Positions 4,899 to 5,127 of a stretch of DNA of 5,127 bases are shown in pieces. The notes beneath the pieces were generated by a model. It was not told where the DNA came from, ran no database searches, and worked only from the letters and a program-made list of their open reading frames with translations. A program made the translations under genes and the position numbers. Numbering within the stretch: the stretch's first letter is position 1; every line of letters begins with the position of its first letter. This stretch comes from Candidatus Omnitrophica bacterium CG1_02_40_15 (GTDB lineage: Bacteria > Omnitrophota > Gorgyraeia > Gorgyraeales > Gorgyraeaceae), in the NCBI GenBank assembly GCA_001871815.1, contig MNVP01000067.1:1-5127 (forward strand). Reading direction: 5' to 3'.

Positions 4899-5127
4899 CC
4901 CTGTACCACTCACTAAGCTATTCTTTTTTTAGCCACATCTTCGTTCGGGTACAGGGCAAGCGAGCAAAATGGTTTACCATGAACCCCCTGTACCACTCAC
5001 TAAGCTATTCTTTTTTTAGCCACATCTTCGTTCGGGTACAGGGCAAGCGAGCAAAATGGTTTACCATGAACCCCCTGTACCACTCACTAAGCTATTCTTT
5101 TTTTAGCCACATCTTCGTTCGGGTACA
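4899..5127. repeat. 87-bp tandem repeat, two full copies plus a truncated third
   Basis: Copies occupy 4899-4985, 4986-5072 and 5073-5127 (cut by the window end) and are identical wherever they overlap. Each starts with CCCTGTACC, whose reverse complement GGTACAGGG lies 49 bp further on (4948-4956 in copy 1). This gives a 58-bp inverted-repeat module with a 40-nt loop containing a T7 run. A 29-bp linker follows, holding the interrupted palindrome ATGGTTTACCAT. Identity with the next copy begins exactly at the inverted-repeat arm at 4899, 15 bp after the regulator stop codon. The T7 tract lies inside the loop, not after a stem, so terminator activity is doubtful. The array is not a CRISPR, since there are no variable spacers. 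Confidence 0.95.

Noticed and set aside
4921..4930. T-run after the operon as an intrinsic terminator
   Set aside because: The T7 tract lies in the loop of the CCCTGTACC/GGTACAGGG inverted repeat. It is not directly after a GC-rich stem, so the canonical layout is absent.
4899..5127. CRISPR array
   Set aside because: The 87-bp units are wholly identical and include the part that would be spacer. The period and structure do not match a repeat-spacer array, and no cas gene is present.

Overview
The window holds three adjacent signal-transduction genes on the plus strand, a minus-strand tRNA-Glu gene, a minus-strand small membrane-protein gene, and several repeat-rich intergenic stretches. The DNA is AT-rich and the genes are clearly bacterial: HisKA/HATPase and REC-GGDEF proteins, a tRNA with an encoded CCA end, and sigma70-like promoters. 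The low GC, the GAF-type kinase, the unusual GGDEF subfamily, and the abundance of short intergenic hairpins and repeats fit an uncultivated Gram-negative lineage such as Omnitrophota. That assignment is an impression from general resemblance, not proven by the sequence.

Left part (1-410): no convincing gene. It contains a 28-bp inverted repeat (25-52 with 307-334) bounding about 310 bp, plus several strong hairpins. Positions 411-659 (minus) encode an 82-residue protein with two predicted membrane segments, a strong AGGAGG ribosome binding site and its own promoter (687-715). A 16-bp perfect palindrome (745-760) and a tRNA-Glu(CTC) gene (852-929, minus) follow. Positions 930-1252 form a divergent intergenic region of hairpins that ends in a near-consensus promoter (TTGACA, 17 bp, TATTAT) pointing right.

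Central and right part (1253-4883): a compact putative operon. It encodes a cytoplasmic FIST-domain sensor (395 aa), a membrane-tethered GAF histidine kinase (489 aa, starting 2 nt after the FIST stop), and a REC-GGDEF response regulator (312 aa, 32 nt downstream). The likely scheme is that FIST binds a small ligand and modulates the kinase, which has no extracytoplasmic sensor domain of its own. The kinase would then phosphorylate the receiver Asp54 and so control the GGDEF output domain. The GGDEF domain is atypical: GGDDF signature, no inhibitory-site Arg, and extra length before the SIG motif. Whether it makes cyclic-di-GMP is therefore open.

Right end (4899-5127): an identical 87-bp unit repeated in tandem (two full copies and a third cut by the window edge). 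Each unit begins with a 9-bp inverted-repeat arm. The array probably continues beyond the window.
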